A stretch of 64,000 nt of DNA, taken from contig NZ_LNBE01000003.1 in assembly GCF_001445655.1 (NCBI RefSeq), positions 1,284,530 through 1,348,529 on the forward strand, in the 5' to 3' direction. The notes beneath the pieces were generated by a model that saw only the letters and a list, made by a program, of their open reading frames with translations, was not told the origin of the DNA and made no database searches. The translations under genes were made by a program, and so were the position numbers. Origin of the DNA: Streptomyces roseifaciens. GTDB lineage: Bacteria; Actinomycetota; Actinomycetes; Streptomycetales; Streptomycetaceae. Positions 1 to 7,928 of the stretch are shown here, in pieces. Position 1 is the first letter of the stretch. The number at the start of each line of letters is the position of its first letter.

Positions 1-163
1 GGAGGAAGAAGCCGATCAGCAGGCCGGTCTCGGCGAACATCACCACGGCGATGCCGAGGGCGCCGAAGGCGGTCAGCAGGGAGGAGGCGTCGAGGAGGTT
101 GACCGCCAGACCGGTGGTCAGGTCGGCGGCGGGCGAAGCGGGCACGAGGGCGTGGCCTCCCAT
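1..163 (-). CDS. DedA/SNARE-associated membrane protein, N-terminal part only
   Basis: The minus strand reads from an ATG at 163 off the left edge of the window. About 54 residues are visible: a short polar start, then a hydrophobic stretch containing AVVMFAETGLLIGFFL. This matches the start of DedA-family membrane proteins, where an acidic residue in a first re-entrant helix is followed by a phosphorylation-site-like Gly/Asp stretch (outside the window). DedA proteins are inner-membrane proteins linked to lipid transport and envelope homeostasis. No strong ribosome binding site lies before the ATG, so the start is tentative. It follows the small hypothetical gene on the same strand by about 80 bp. 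Confidence 0.7.
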   Translation of the reverse strand, partial: MGGHALVPASPAADLTTGLAVNLLDASSLLTAFGALGIAVVMFAETGLLIGFFL

Positions 164-241
164 GATCGGGTTCGGGGCGGTGGCCCCGCCGCCCGCGGCC
201 CTGCGGACGGCGGACGAGACTGTAGACGATGCACCGGCCCG

Positions 242-610
242 TTACGGGTGCATGCCACTCGCCCGGGCGATGGCGTCGACCTCGCGCCGGTCGTGGTCGC
301 CGGAGCCCGCGCCGCCCGGCGGTCCGGAGTCCGCGGAGGTGCCGTGGGTGCCGACGACGACGTGCATGCCGTGCGGCCCGAGGAATCCGGCGAGCCTGGT
401 GAGGACCCGGCCGAACTCGGGTGTGAACAACTCTTTTTCGCGTGGGGAGAAGGGAATGTCGACCCCGCGCTCCCGGTGCACGATCGCCTCGTTGAAGCCC
501 TTCAGAATCCGCAGCAGCAGTGCGTAGGACTCCGGGTCGAGGCTCGTCTGGAGCTCGGCCAGGTAGAGCGCGAACTGCTTGGTGCGCTCCAAGAAGTTCC
601 GGTCGTTCAT
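242..610 (-). CDS. hypothetical protein, 122 aa
   Basis: I do not recognise this protein. The first 80 residues are helical in character (LERTKQFALYLAELQTSLD, then LLLRILKGFNEAI and EFGRVLTRLAGFLGP). The C-terminal 40 residues are Gly/Ser/Asp rich and probably disordered. It has no signal peptide and no membrane segment, so it is probably cytosolic. The start is the ATG at 610. The third-position G+C pattern supports this strand over the overlapping plus-strand frames. It may be co-transcribed with the DedA-like gene downstream on the same strand. Confidence 0.6.
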   Translation of the reverse strand: MNDRNFLERTKQFALYLAELQTSLDPESYALLLRILKGFNEAIVHRERGVDIPFSPREKELFTPEFGRVLTRLAGFLGPHGMHVVVGTHGTSADSGPPGGAGSGDHDRREVDAIARASGMHP

Positions 611-1223
611 ACGGACATCGTCGCGAAGTTGCCCGCGGCACGTGGGTCTTTCGGCATCTTCGGGCGGGCTGTGGTCTGAAGAATGGATTCGGCGGAGAAT
701 CCGTGTTCTGTTTACGGGAATTCAGTCGCGGTTTTCACCCGTGCGGGGGAATGCCGGTTGCCCCGGGGGAGTGGCGGGCCGGGACCCGGGGATCCGGGGG
801 CCGGCGGAAGGAGTGCCGGCGCGGTGGCACGGGTTCGGCCAGTATGCCGTCGCGTGCTCGCCGAGGCCGTCCGTCCCGTGAACGGAATAACGGGGCACGA
901 GAGTTCCAGCTCTCGAAGGAAGAGCCGGGCGCAATTTCCTTGTGCCGGTGTGCTCCGGGCGCTGCCACCGCCCGGAATCTCACCCTGTTGATAACAGGTC
1001 GGCTTTGCTAACGTATCGCTGAGTACCCTTCCGAGCGCGGCCGGGGAGCTGCCGGGCACAAGTCGACCCAAGCATATGATCGGCCGCTCCGCCAAGTCAC
1101 CGAGTGCGTCTGCTCCCGTGCGTGGGAACCCGGGCTGACAAGCCATTCGCTGGGGCGTACCGGCCTGCGACCGGGGCCGGAACCCATGATGTCCCCTCGC
1201 TCGGGCTGACTGCAGGGACGCAC
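611..1223. promoter_or_regulatory. divergent intergenic region with a palindrome at 984-998
   Basis: This 613 bp gap separates the leftward hypothetical gene from the rightward MFS gene. No convincing gene was seen; the open frames here lack coding character. It is less G+C rich than its flanks. It holds an exact inverted repeat CCTGTT-gat-AACAGG (984-998), followed by TTGATA (988-993) and AT-rich CTAACGTAT near 1008-1016, which could be a -35/-10 pair for the MFS gene. The palindrome overlaps that possible -35, as expected for a repressor site. The assignment is by eye only. Confidence 0.35.
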
Positions 1224-2576
1224 ATGAGAACTCTTCGGGCGGTCCGCGAGTGCCCTCTCGCATTGCGATTGCTATTCATCAACCAGTGCGGCATCGACGC
1301 CGGTTTCTATCTGCTGATTCCCTTTCTGGCGACCTATATCGGGCATGATCTCGGAATGTCGGCGGCCGTCGTCGGACTGGTCCTCGGAGTGCGCAACCTC
1401 AGCCAGCAGGGCATGTACATCATCGGCGGCACCGCGGCCGACCGGCTCGGGCCGCGCGTGGTCATCATCGCCGGGTGCGCGCTGCGGACCGTGGGCTTCA
1501 CGCTCTTCTCCTTCGGCAACTCCCTGCCCCTGCTGCTCGCCGCCTCCGGCATCAGCGGTCTCGCCGCCGCGCTCTTCTACCCTGCCGTGCGCTCCTACGT
1601 CTCGCACGAGTCGGGCGAGCGGAAGGCCGAGGCATTCGCCCTGCTCAACGTCTTCGCGACCATCGGCTCGCTCGTCGGGCTGCTCGCGGGCAGCGTGCTC
1701 TACCTGACCGACTTCCGGATCTGCGCCCTCACGGCGGCCGGGCTGTTCGCGGTACTGACGGTCGCTCAGGCGTTCGTGCTCCCGGCGCGCGAGGTCGACG
1801 CGGAGCACGATCCCATCCTGCGGGAGTTGCGCGAGGTGCTCGGCAACCGCCGGTTCCTGTGCTTCGCCTTCGCCACCACCGGCATGTTCATCATGGAGAA
1901 CCAGCTCTACATGCTGCTGCCGGACGGTGCGCAGCAGGCGTCGGGCTGGGGCGGGGCGGAAGCGTTGCTGCTGAGCGCCGGGGCGGTCGCCAACCTGCTG
2001 TTCCAGTTCCGGATCACCCGGAGCCTGGAGCAGCGCGGCGGCGGCATGCGCTGGGTGGGGGCCGGGATCGCCGTCATAGGGCTCGGCTTCGTCCCGCCGC
2101 TGCTGGTGTGCGACGCGGCGCCGCCGGAGGGCGCGGGCGACGTGGTGCCGCGGCTCCTGGTCATGATCTCGGCCTCGCTGCTGCTGTACTTCGGCGGGAT
2201 GGTCGCCTATCCGCCGGTGCTGGGGCTGATCCCGCGGTTCGGCCGCGAGCGGCTGACGGGGACGTACTTCGGCCTGTTCTACGTGCTCTCCGGGGCGACG
2301 GCGGCCGGCGGGAACGCCGTGATCGGCTGGGTGATGGACGTCGGCGAACGGACCGGGCGGGCCTGGCTGCCGTGGGTGTCGTGCCTGGCGTTCGGGCTGG
2401 CCTCCGGCTGCGCCGTGGCCTGGATGTACCGCTGCCGTGCGCTGCCGTGCCCGTACCCGGCGGCCGGGGGCGCAGGGGCGGAGAGCGGGGCGGGTGCCGG
2501 GGCGCAGGAGGCGATGCGGATGCTGCCCGGTCAGCAGCGGGTCGCGGACGATGCGGGGGAGCGCAGGACGGGGTGA
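1224..2576 (+). CDS. MFS transporter (DHA1, MdtH-like)
   Basis: This is a 450-residue major facilitator with about 12 hydrophobic segments. The N-half has the loop between helices 2 and 3 with GGTAADRLGPR, which fits the MFS motif A pattern (G-x-x-x-D-R-x-G-x-R). The segment FINQCGIDAGFYLLIPFLATY at the first helix resembles MdtH-type proton-driven drug exporters. It acts in the cytoplasmic membrane; the substrate is unknown. I chose the ATG at 1224 because AGGGAC lies just before it and the family begins close to the first helix; the frame stays open upstream to 1104. The last 40 residues are Ala/Gly rich and soluble, and the stop lies inside the minisatellite described next. Confidence 0.8.
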   Translation: MRTLRAVRECPLALRLLFINQCGIDAGFYLLIPFLATYIGHDLGMSAAVVGLVLGVRNLSQQGMYIIGGTAADRLGPRVVIIAGCALRTVGFTLFSFGNSLPLLLAASGISGLAAALFYPAVRSYVSHESGERKAEAFALLNVFATIGSLVGLLAGSVLYLTDFRICALTAAGLFAVLTVAQAFVLPAREVDAEHDPILRELREVLGNRRFLCFAFATTGMFIMENQLYMLLPDGAQQASGWGGAEALLLSAGAVANLLFQFRITRSLEQRGGGMRWVGAGIAVIGLGFVPPLLVCDAAPPEGAGDVVPRLLVMISASLLLYFGGMVAYPPVLGLIPRFGRERLTGTYFGLFYVLSGATAAGGNAVIGWVMDVGERTGRAWLPWVSCLAFGLASGCAVAWMYRCRALPCPYPAAGGAGAESGAGAGAQEAMRMLPGQQRVADDAGERRTG

Positions 2577-2672
2577 GGGCACAGGGCGGGTGAGGGCGTA
2601 GGACGGGGTGAGAGCCGTAGGGCGGGGTGAAGGCGCGTAGGACGGGGTGAGAGCCGTAGGGCGGCGGTGAGG
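2566..2672. repeat. 19-20 bp minisatellite
   Basis: About six imperfect tandem units of 19-20 bp, with consensus gtaggacggggtgagagcc / gtagggcggggtgaaggcgc, alternate so that the longer period is 39 bp (the copies beginning at 2598 and 2637 are near-identical). The array starts in the last codons of the MFS gene and runs into the leader of the dehydrogenase. The strand is G-rich with spaced GGGG runs. It may be a replication-slippage array; no function is evident. Confidence 0.8.
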
Positions 2673-2859
2673 TCCGTACCGCCGAGCGGGTCCTCACCGG
2701 ATGGGTCAAACGGTTCCCGCCGCCGGATTGACCCGCGCCCGGCGTGGTACAGGACGGAGGGGGCACGCCCCCGGGGTACGTACGCCCCTGGGTGCGCCCC
2801 CGGGCACGTCCCCGTCGAGGCGCACAGTGGTCGAGGCATCGAGCTTGAGGAGGGCACCC

Positions 2860-4269
2860 ATGCCCATCGCAACGGTGAACCCCGCGAACGGCGAGACGCT
2901 CAGGACGTTCGAGGAGATGGGAGCCGAGGAGATCGAGCAGTGCCTGGCCACGGCCGCTTCGGCGTTCCGCGGCTACCGCACCTCGGACCCGGCCGAGCGG
3001 GCCCGCCTGCTGAACCGGGCCGCGGACCTCCTGGAGCAGGACCGGGACGCCGTCGCCCGCACCATGACCACCGAGATGGGCAAGCCGCTCGCCGCGGCCC
3101 GCGCGGAGGCGGCGAAGTGTGTGAAGGCCATGCGCTGGTACGCCGGGAACGCGGAGGAACTGCTGGCGGACGAGCGTCCGCCGCAGCCCGAGGTCGACGA
3201 CTCCGGGGCCTCGCTCGCCCGCGTCCGCTACCGCCCGCTGGGCGTGGTCCTCGCCGTCATGCCGTGGAACTTCCCGCTGTGGCAGGTGATCCGCTTCGCC
3301 GCCCCCGCCCTCATGGCCGGCAACGTGGGCCTGCTCAAGCACGCCTCGAACGTGCCGCAGACCGCGCTCTACCTCGGCGACCTCTTCCGCCGCGCGGGCT
3401 TTCCCGAGGGCTGCTTCCAGACCCTGCTCGTGGGCTCCCGCGCCGTCGAGGGCATCCTGCGCGACCCCAGGGTCGCCGCGGCGACGCTCACCGGCAGCGA
3501 GCCCGCCGGGCGCTCGGTCGCGTCGATCGCCGGTGACGAGGTGAAGAAGACCGTCCTCGAACTGGGCGGCAGCGACCCGTATGTCGTGATGCCGTCGGCC
3601 GACCTCGACCGCGCCGTGCGGACCGCCGTCACGGCCCGCGTCCAGAACAACGGCCAGTCGTGCATCGCCGCCAAGCGCTTCATCGTCCACGCCGATGTCC
3701 ACGACGCCTTCCTCGAACGCTTCGCCGCCCGGATGGCCGCGCTGACCGTCGGCGACCCCATGGAGGAGACCACCGACGTCGGCCCCCTGGCCAGCGAGCA
3801 GGGCCGCGCCGACCTCGAGGAGCTCGTGGACGACGCGGTACGGCGCGGCGCGACGGCCCTGTGCGGGGGCGGGCGGCCCAAGGAACACCCGAAGGGCTGG
3901 TTCTACGAGCCGACGGTCCTCACCGGCATCACCCCCGACATGCGCATCCACCGCGAGGAGGCCTTCGGCCCGGTGGCGACCGTCTACCGCGTGGCGGACG
4001 TCGACGAGGCCGTCGACCTGGCCAACGACACCCCCTTCGGCCTGAGTTCGAACGTCTGGACAAGGGACGAGGCGGAACAGGAGCGCTTCGCCCGCGACAT
4101 CGAGGCGGGCGGCGTCTTCTTCAACGGCATGACGGCCTCCCACCCCGCCCTGCCCTTCGGCGGCGTCAAGCGCTCGGGCTACGGCCGCGAGCTGTCGGGC
4201 CACGGCATCAAGGAGTTCTGCAACGTGACGACGGTGTGGCACGGGAAGGAGCCGGCGGGAGGGGCGTAA
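2860..4269 (+). CDS. NAD(P)-dependent succinate-semialdehyde dehydrogenase family protein
   Basis: A 469-residue aldehyde dehydrogenase. Visible family marks are the cofactor-site VMPWNFPLWQV (near residue 130), ELGGSDPYVV containing the general-base Glu (near 232), and NNGQSCIAAKRFI with the catalytic Cys (near 266). A C-terminal FFNGMTASHPALPFGGVKRSG completes the fold. The length and the opening PIATVNPANGETLRTF are typical of succinate-semialdehyde dehydrogenases, which oxidise succinate semialdehyde to succinate in 4-aminobutyrate breakdown. The ATG is preceded by GAGGAGG at a normal distance. No aminotransferase partner is adjacent, so the true substrate could be another short aldehyde. 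Confidence 0.88.
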   Translation: MPIATVNPANGETLRTFEEMGAEEIEQCLATAASAFRGYRTSDPAERARLLNRAADLLEQDRDAVARTMTTEMGKPLAAARAEAAKCVKAMRWYAGNAEELLADERPPQPEVDDSGASLARVRYRPLGVVLAVMPWNFPLWQVIRFAAPALMAGNVGLLKHASNVPQTALYLGDLFRRAGFPEGCFQTLLVGSRAVEGILRDPRVAAATLTGSEPAGRSVASIAGDEVKKTVLELGGSDPYVVMPSADLDRAVRTAVTARVQNNGQSCIAAKRFIVHADVHDAFLERFAARMAALTVGDPMEETTDVGPLASEQGRADLEELVDDAVRRGATALCGGGRPKEHPKGWFYEPTVLTGITPDMRIHREEAFGPVATVYRVADVDEAVDLANDTPFGLSSNVWTRDEAEQERFARDIEAGGVFFNGMTASHPALPFGGVKRSGYGRELSGHGIKEFCNVTTVWHGKEPAGGA

Positions 4270-4370
4270 GGAGGCGTGAGGAGGCGTGAGGGACGGGCCT
4301 GAAGGGGGCTTCCCGGGGAGCGCCTTCCGAGGCGGGAGCGGGGCGCCGCACGCCGGGGCGTCACGCGGCG

Positions 4371-4382
4371 CTTGATATCAAG
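4371..4382. promoter_or_regulatory. palindromic operator over the ABC exporter promoter
   Basis: CTTGATATCAAG is a perfect 12-bp palindrome 54 bp before the exporter start. Its left part supplies a possible -35 (TTGATA, 4372-4377), with TCTAGC or TAGCGT (4395-4402) as a possible -10, so a bound repressor would block RNA polymerase. TTGATATCAA-type sites are common for MarR-like winged-helix dimers. No such regulator is adjacent, so the regulator would act from elsewhere. Confidence 0.5.
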
Positions 4383-4435
4383 TTTGGTTGAGGTTCTAGC
4401 GTGTCAGGCATACGACGACACCGAGGAGCCCCCCC

Positions 4436-6328
4436 ATGAGCATGGAAATCACCGCCTGGAACTCGCTGCACAGCGCGATGAACGCCAAGGACGCCCGGGG
4501 GCCCTTCTCCCGGGCCACGCTGCGCCGCATCGGCGGCTTCGCGCGGCCGCACCGCAGGAGAATCGGGCAGTTCCTGTTCCTGAGCGTGGCCATGGCGCTG
4601 CTGGCCGTGGCCACGCCGATCCTGGCCGGGCGGGTGGTCGGCGCCATCGTCAAGGGCGGCGACTCCGGCACCGTCACCCGGCTCGCGCTCCTCATCGCCG
4701 TGATCGCCGTCGCCGAGGCGGGCCTGGGGCTGCTCACGCGCTGGCTCTCCGCCACCCTCGGCGAGGGGCTGATCCTCGACCTGCGGACCGCCGTCTTCGA
4801 CCACGTCCAGCGGATGCCGGTCGCCTTCTTCACCCGTACCCGCACCGGCGCCCTGGTCAGCCGGCTCAACAACGACGTCATCGGCGCCCAGCGCGCCTTC
4901 AGCAACACCCTCTCCGGCGTCGTCTCCAACACCGTCACCCTGCTCCTGACGCTCGGCGTGATGCTCAGCATCTCCTGGCAGATCACGCTGCTCGCCCTCG
5001 TCCTGCTGCCCGTGTTCGTCCTGCCCGCCCGGAGGATGGGCTCGCGCATGGCCGGGCTGCAGCGCGAGGCCGCCCACCACAACGCCGCCATGAGCAACCA
5101 GATGACCGAGCGGTTCTCCGCGCCCGGCGCCACCCTCGTCAAGCTGTTCGGGCGGCCCGCGGAGGAGTCGGCCGAGTTCGCCTCCCGTGCCCGCGCGGTG
5201 CGTGACATCGGCGTACGCACCGCCATGGCCCAGTCGGCGTTCATCACCGCCCTCACGCTCGTCTCCGCCCTGGCACTGGCCCTGGTCTACGGACTCGGCG
5301 GCTTCTACGCGCTGCACGGCCGGCTGGAGCCGGGGGCCGTCGTCGCGCTCGCCCTGCTCCTCACCCGCCTCTACGCCCCGCTGACCGCCCTCGCCGGTGC
5401 CCGCGTCGAGGTGATGAGCGCCCTCGTCAGCTTCGAGCGCGTCTTCGAGATCCTCGACCTCAAGCCGCTGATCGCCGAGAAGCCGGACGCCCGGCGGGTG
5501 CCGGACGGGCCGGTCTCGGTCGAGTTCGACGACGTCCGGTTCGGCTACCCGGCCGCAGACAAGGTCTCCCTCGCCTCCCTGGAGGACGTCGCCGGCCTGG
5601 ACACCCGCGGCGGCACCGAGGTCCTGCACGGCATCTCCTTCCGCGCCGAGCCGGGCCGGATGGTGGCCCTGGTCGGCTCCTCCGGCGCGGGGAAGTCGAC
5701 CATCGCCCAGCTGCTGCCCCGGCTCTACGACACCGACGCCGGATCCGTACGCCTCGGCGGCGTCGACGTCCGCGACCTGAGCGCCGAGTCCGTCCGCGAG
5801 ACGCTCGGCATGGTCACCCAGGACGGCCACCTCTTCCACGACACCGTCCGCGCCAACCTGCTCCTCGCCCGGCCGGAGGCCACCGAGGAGGAGGTCTGGG
5901 ACGCGCTGCGGCGGGCCCGGCTCGAAGGGCTCGTGGCCTCCCTGCCCGACGGCCTGGACACGGTCGTCGGCGAGCGCGGCTACCGCCTCTCCGGCGGCGA
6001 GCGGCAGCGGCTGACCATCGCCCGCCTGCTGCTGGCCCGCCAGCGCGTCGTCATCCTCGACGAGGCGACCGCCCACCTCGACTCCACCTCCGAGGCCGCC
6101 GTCCAGGAGGCGCTGGCCGAGGCCCTGGAGGGCCGTACCGCCGTGGTGATCGCCCACCGGCTGTCCACCGTGCGGGCGGCCGACCTCATCCTCGTCGTCG
6201 AGGACGGCCGGGTCGTCGAACGCGGCACCCACGGCGAGCTGCTGGCCGCGGGCGGACGCTACGAGGAGCTGTACCGCACGCAGTTCGCTCGCGCGCAGGC
6301 GGACGGGGAGGCGGAGCCCGTCCGCTGA
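4436..6328 (+). CDS. ABC exporter half-transporter (membrane domain fused to ATPase)
   Basis: A 630-residue protein with an N-terminal six-helix membrane domain (about residues 35-330) and a C-terminal nucleotide-binding domain (about 360-620). The ATPase has Walker A GSSGAGKST, signature LSGGERQRL, Walker B VVILDEAT and the H-loop VIAHRLSTVRAAD. Fusion in the order TMD-NBD marks a type IV (MsbA/BmrA-like) exporter that works as a dimer. No partner half-transporter is next to it, so a homodimer is likely. Substrate is unknown, probably lipid or drug-like. GAGGAG lies 7 bp before the ATG at 4436. A palindromic operator covers the promoter. Confidence 0.9.
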   Translation: MSMEITAWNSLHSAMNAKDARGPFSRATLRRIGGFARPHRRRIGQFLFLSVAMALLAVATPILAGRVVGAIVKGGDSGTVTRLALLIAVIAVAEAGLGLLTRWLSATLGEGLILDLRTAVFDHVQRMPVAFFTRTRTGALVSRLNNDVIGAQRAFSNTLSGVVSNTVTLLLTLGVMLSISWQITLLALVLLPVFVLPARRMGSRMAGLQREAAHHNAAMSNQMTERFSAPGATLVKLFGRPAEESAEFASRARAVRDIGVRTAMAQSAFITALTLVSALALALVYGLGGFYALHGRLEPGAVVALALLLTRLYAPLTALAGARVEVMSALVSFERVFEILDLKPLIAEKPDARRVPDGPVSVEFDDVRFGYPAADKVSLASLEDVAGLDTRGGTEVLHGISFRAEPGRMVALVGSSGAGKSTIAQLLPRLYDTDAGSVRLGGVDVRDLSAESVRETLGMVTQDGHLFHDTVRANLLLARPEATEEEVWDALRRARLEGLVASLPDGLDTVVGERGYRLSGGERQRLTIARLLLARQRVVILDEATAHLDSTSEAAVQEALAEALEGRTAVVIAHRLSTVRAADLILVVEDGRVVERGTHGELLAAGGRYEELYRTQFARAQADGEAEPVR

Positions 6329-6356
6329 CCGGCGGCGCCGGGCAGCCCACTTGCCG

Positions 6357-6405
6357 AACGAGCGGCCTCCCGGCCGGCGGAATGCCGGCCGGGAGGCCGC
6401 TCGTT
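6357..6405. terminator. bidirectional terminator
   Basis: A perfect 22-bp inverted repeat (arms 6357-6378 and 6384-6405, 5-nt loop GGAAT) lies between the convergent ABC exporter and malic enzyme genes. Its AACG/CGTTT ends give short T-rich tails on both strands, so it can stop transcription from either side. Confidence 0.9.
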
Positions 6406-6422
6406 TCATGTGGGACGCGCCG

Positions 6423-7838
6423 CTACTCGCCCTGGCGGAGCGTCAGGGCCGCGCGCTTGACGGCTGCGGCGACGGATTCCGTGGCCTTCGGGTTGAAGAC
6501 GCTGGGGATGATGTAGTTCGCGTTGAGTTCGTCCTCGGCGACGACGTCGGCGAGGGCGCGGGCGGCGGCGAGCATCATGTCGGTGTTGACCGTGCGGGAC
6601 TGGGCGTCGAGGAGTCCGCGGAAGACGCCGGGGAAGACCAGGACGTTGTTGATCTGGTTGGGGAAGTCGGAGCGGCCGGTGGCGACGACGGCGGCGGTCT
6701 TGCGGGCGATGCCGGGTTCGACCTCGGGGTCGGGGTTGGCGAGCGCGAAGACGATGGCGTTGTCGGCCATGGCGGCGACGTCGTCACCGCCCAGGACGTT
6801 GGGGGCGGAGACGCCGATGAAGACGTCGGCGCCGCGCACGGCTTCCTTGAGGGTGCCGGTGATGCCTTCGGGGTTGGTGTTGTCGGCGATCCAGCGCAGG
6901 GCGGTTTCGGGGCCGGCGTCGACGAGGTCGGGGCGTGCGGCGTGGACGACGCCGTGGATGTCGGCGACGACGGCGTGCTTGACGCCGGCGGCGATCAGGA
7001 GCTTGAGGATGGCCGTTCCGGCGGCGCCTGCGCCGGACATGACGACGCGTACGTCGCCGATGGCCTTGCCGACCACGCGCAGGGCGTTGGTGAGGGCGGC
7101 GAGGACGACGATGGCGGTGCCGTGCTGGTCGTCGTGGAAGACGGGGATGTCGAGGGCTTCGCGCAGGCGGGCTTCGATCTCGAAGCAGCGGGGGGCGGAG
7201 ATGTCCTCGAGGTTGATGCCGGCGAAGCCGGGGGCGATGGCCTTGACGATCTCGACGATGGCGTCGGAGTCCTGGGTGTCCAGGCAGATCGGCCAGGCGT
7301 CGATGCCCGCGAAGCGTTTGAAGAGCGCGGCCTTGCCCTCCATCACCGGCAGCGCGGCCTTGGGGCCGATGTTGCCCAGGCCCAGCACCGCGGAGCCGTC
7401 GGTGACCACGGCGACGCTGTTGCGCTTGATGGTCAGGCGGCGGGCGTCCTCGGGGTTCTCGGCGATGGCCATGCACACGCGGGCGACGCCGGGGGTGTAG
7501 ATCATGGAGAGGTCGTCGCGGTTGCGGATGGGGTGCTTGGACGCCATCTCGATCTTGCCGCCGAGGTGCATCAGGAACGTACGGTCGGAGACCTTGCCCA
7601 GGACGACGCCTTCGATGCCGCGGAGCTTCTCGACGATCTCGTCGGCGTGCTCGGTCGAGGTCGTCGCCATCGTGACGTCGATCCGCAGCTTCTCGTGACC
7701 GGAAGCGGTCACGTCGAGGCCCGTCACCGAACCGCCCGAGGATTCCACGGCCGTGGTCAGCTCACTGACCGAGGTCCCGCTCGCGGGAACCTCCAGCCGG
7801 ACCGTCATCGAGTACGAGACGCTGGGCGCCGTTGCCAT
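6423..7838 (-). CDS. NAD(P)-dependent malic enzyme with N-terminal ACT domain
   Basis: A 471-residue protein. Residues 5-80 form an ACT-like regulatory domain (VSYSMTVRLEVPASGTSVSEL). The malic enzyme core follows, with IYTPGVARV, GLGNIGPKAALPVMEGKAAL (start of the malate-binding region with the catalytic Lys), ICLDTQDSD, and a Rossmann nucleotide site VVMSGAGAAGTAI. The reaction is oxidative decarboxylation of L-malate to pyruvate and CO2. It is the last gene of a leftward block with aspartate ammonia-lyase and asparaginase, which feed fumarate and hence malate. Spacing to the upstream gene is 90 bp, so it may also have its own promoter. The ACT domain suggests allosteric control by an amino acid or similar ligand. 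Confidence 0.92.
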   Translation of the reverse strand: MATAPSVSYSMTVRLEVPASGTSVSELTTAVESSGGSVTGLDVTASGHEKLRIDVTMATTSTEHADEIVEKLRGIEGVVLGKVSDRTFLMHLGGKIEMASKHPIRNRDDLSMIYTPGVARVCMAIAENPEDARRLTIKRNSVAVVTDGSAVLGLGNIGPKAALPVMEGKAALFKRFAGIDAWPICLDTQDSDAIVEIVKAIAPGFAGINLEDISAPRCFEIEARLREALDIPVFHDDQHGTAIVVLAALTNALRVVGKAIGDVRVVMSGAGAAGTAILKLLIAAGVKHAVVADIHGVVHAARPDLVDAGPETALRWIADNTNPEGITGTLKEAVRGADVFIGVSAPNVLGGDDVAAMADNAIVFALANPDPEVEPGIARKTAAVVATGRSDFPNQINNVLVFPGVFRGLLDAQSRTVNTDMMLAAARALADVVAEDELNANYIIPSVFNPKATESVAAAVKRAALTLRQGE

Positions 7839-7928
7839 GGGGGTGCTTCTTCTTTCTGGTGCTGGTGGTTGCTGTGCTTGAGGGGGCCGGGGCCGGGGGA
7901 CGGCCTGCCGCCGGTGGTTCCGGTGCGG

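Noticed and set aside
1272..2582. 436-codon open frame opposite the MFS gene
   Set aside because: It is an antisense shadow caused by high G+C. Its translation is Arg/Pro/His rich without domains, while the plus frame has clear membrane helices and MFS motifs.
2161..4242. 693-codon minus-strand frame opposite the dehydrogenase
   Set aside because: The plus strand has all aldehyde dehydrogenase motifs in order. The minus translation has no recognisable domain.
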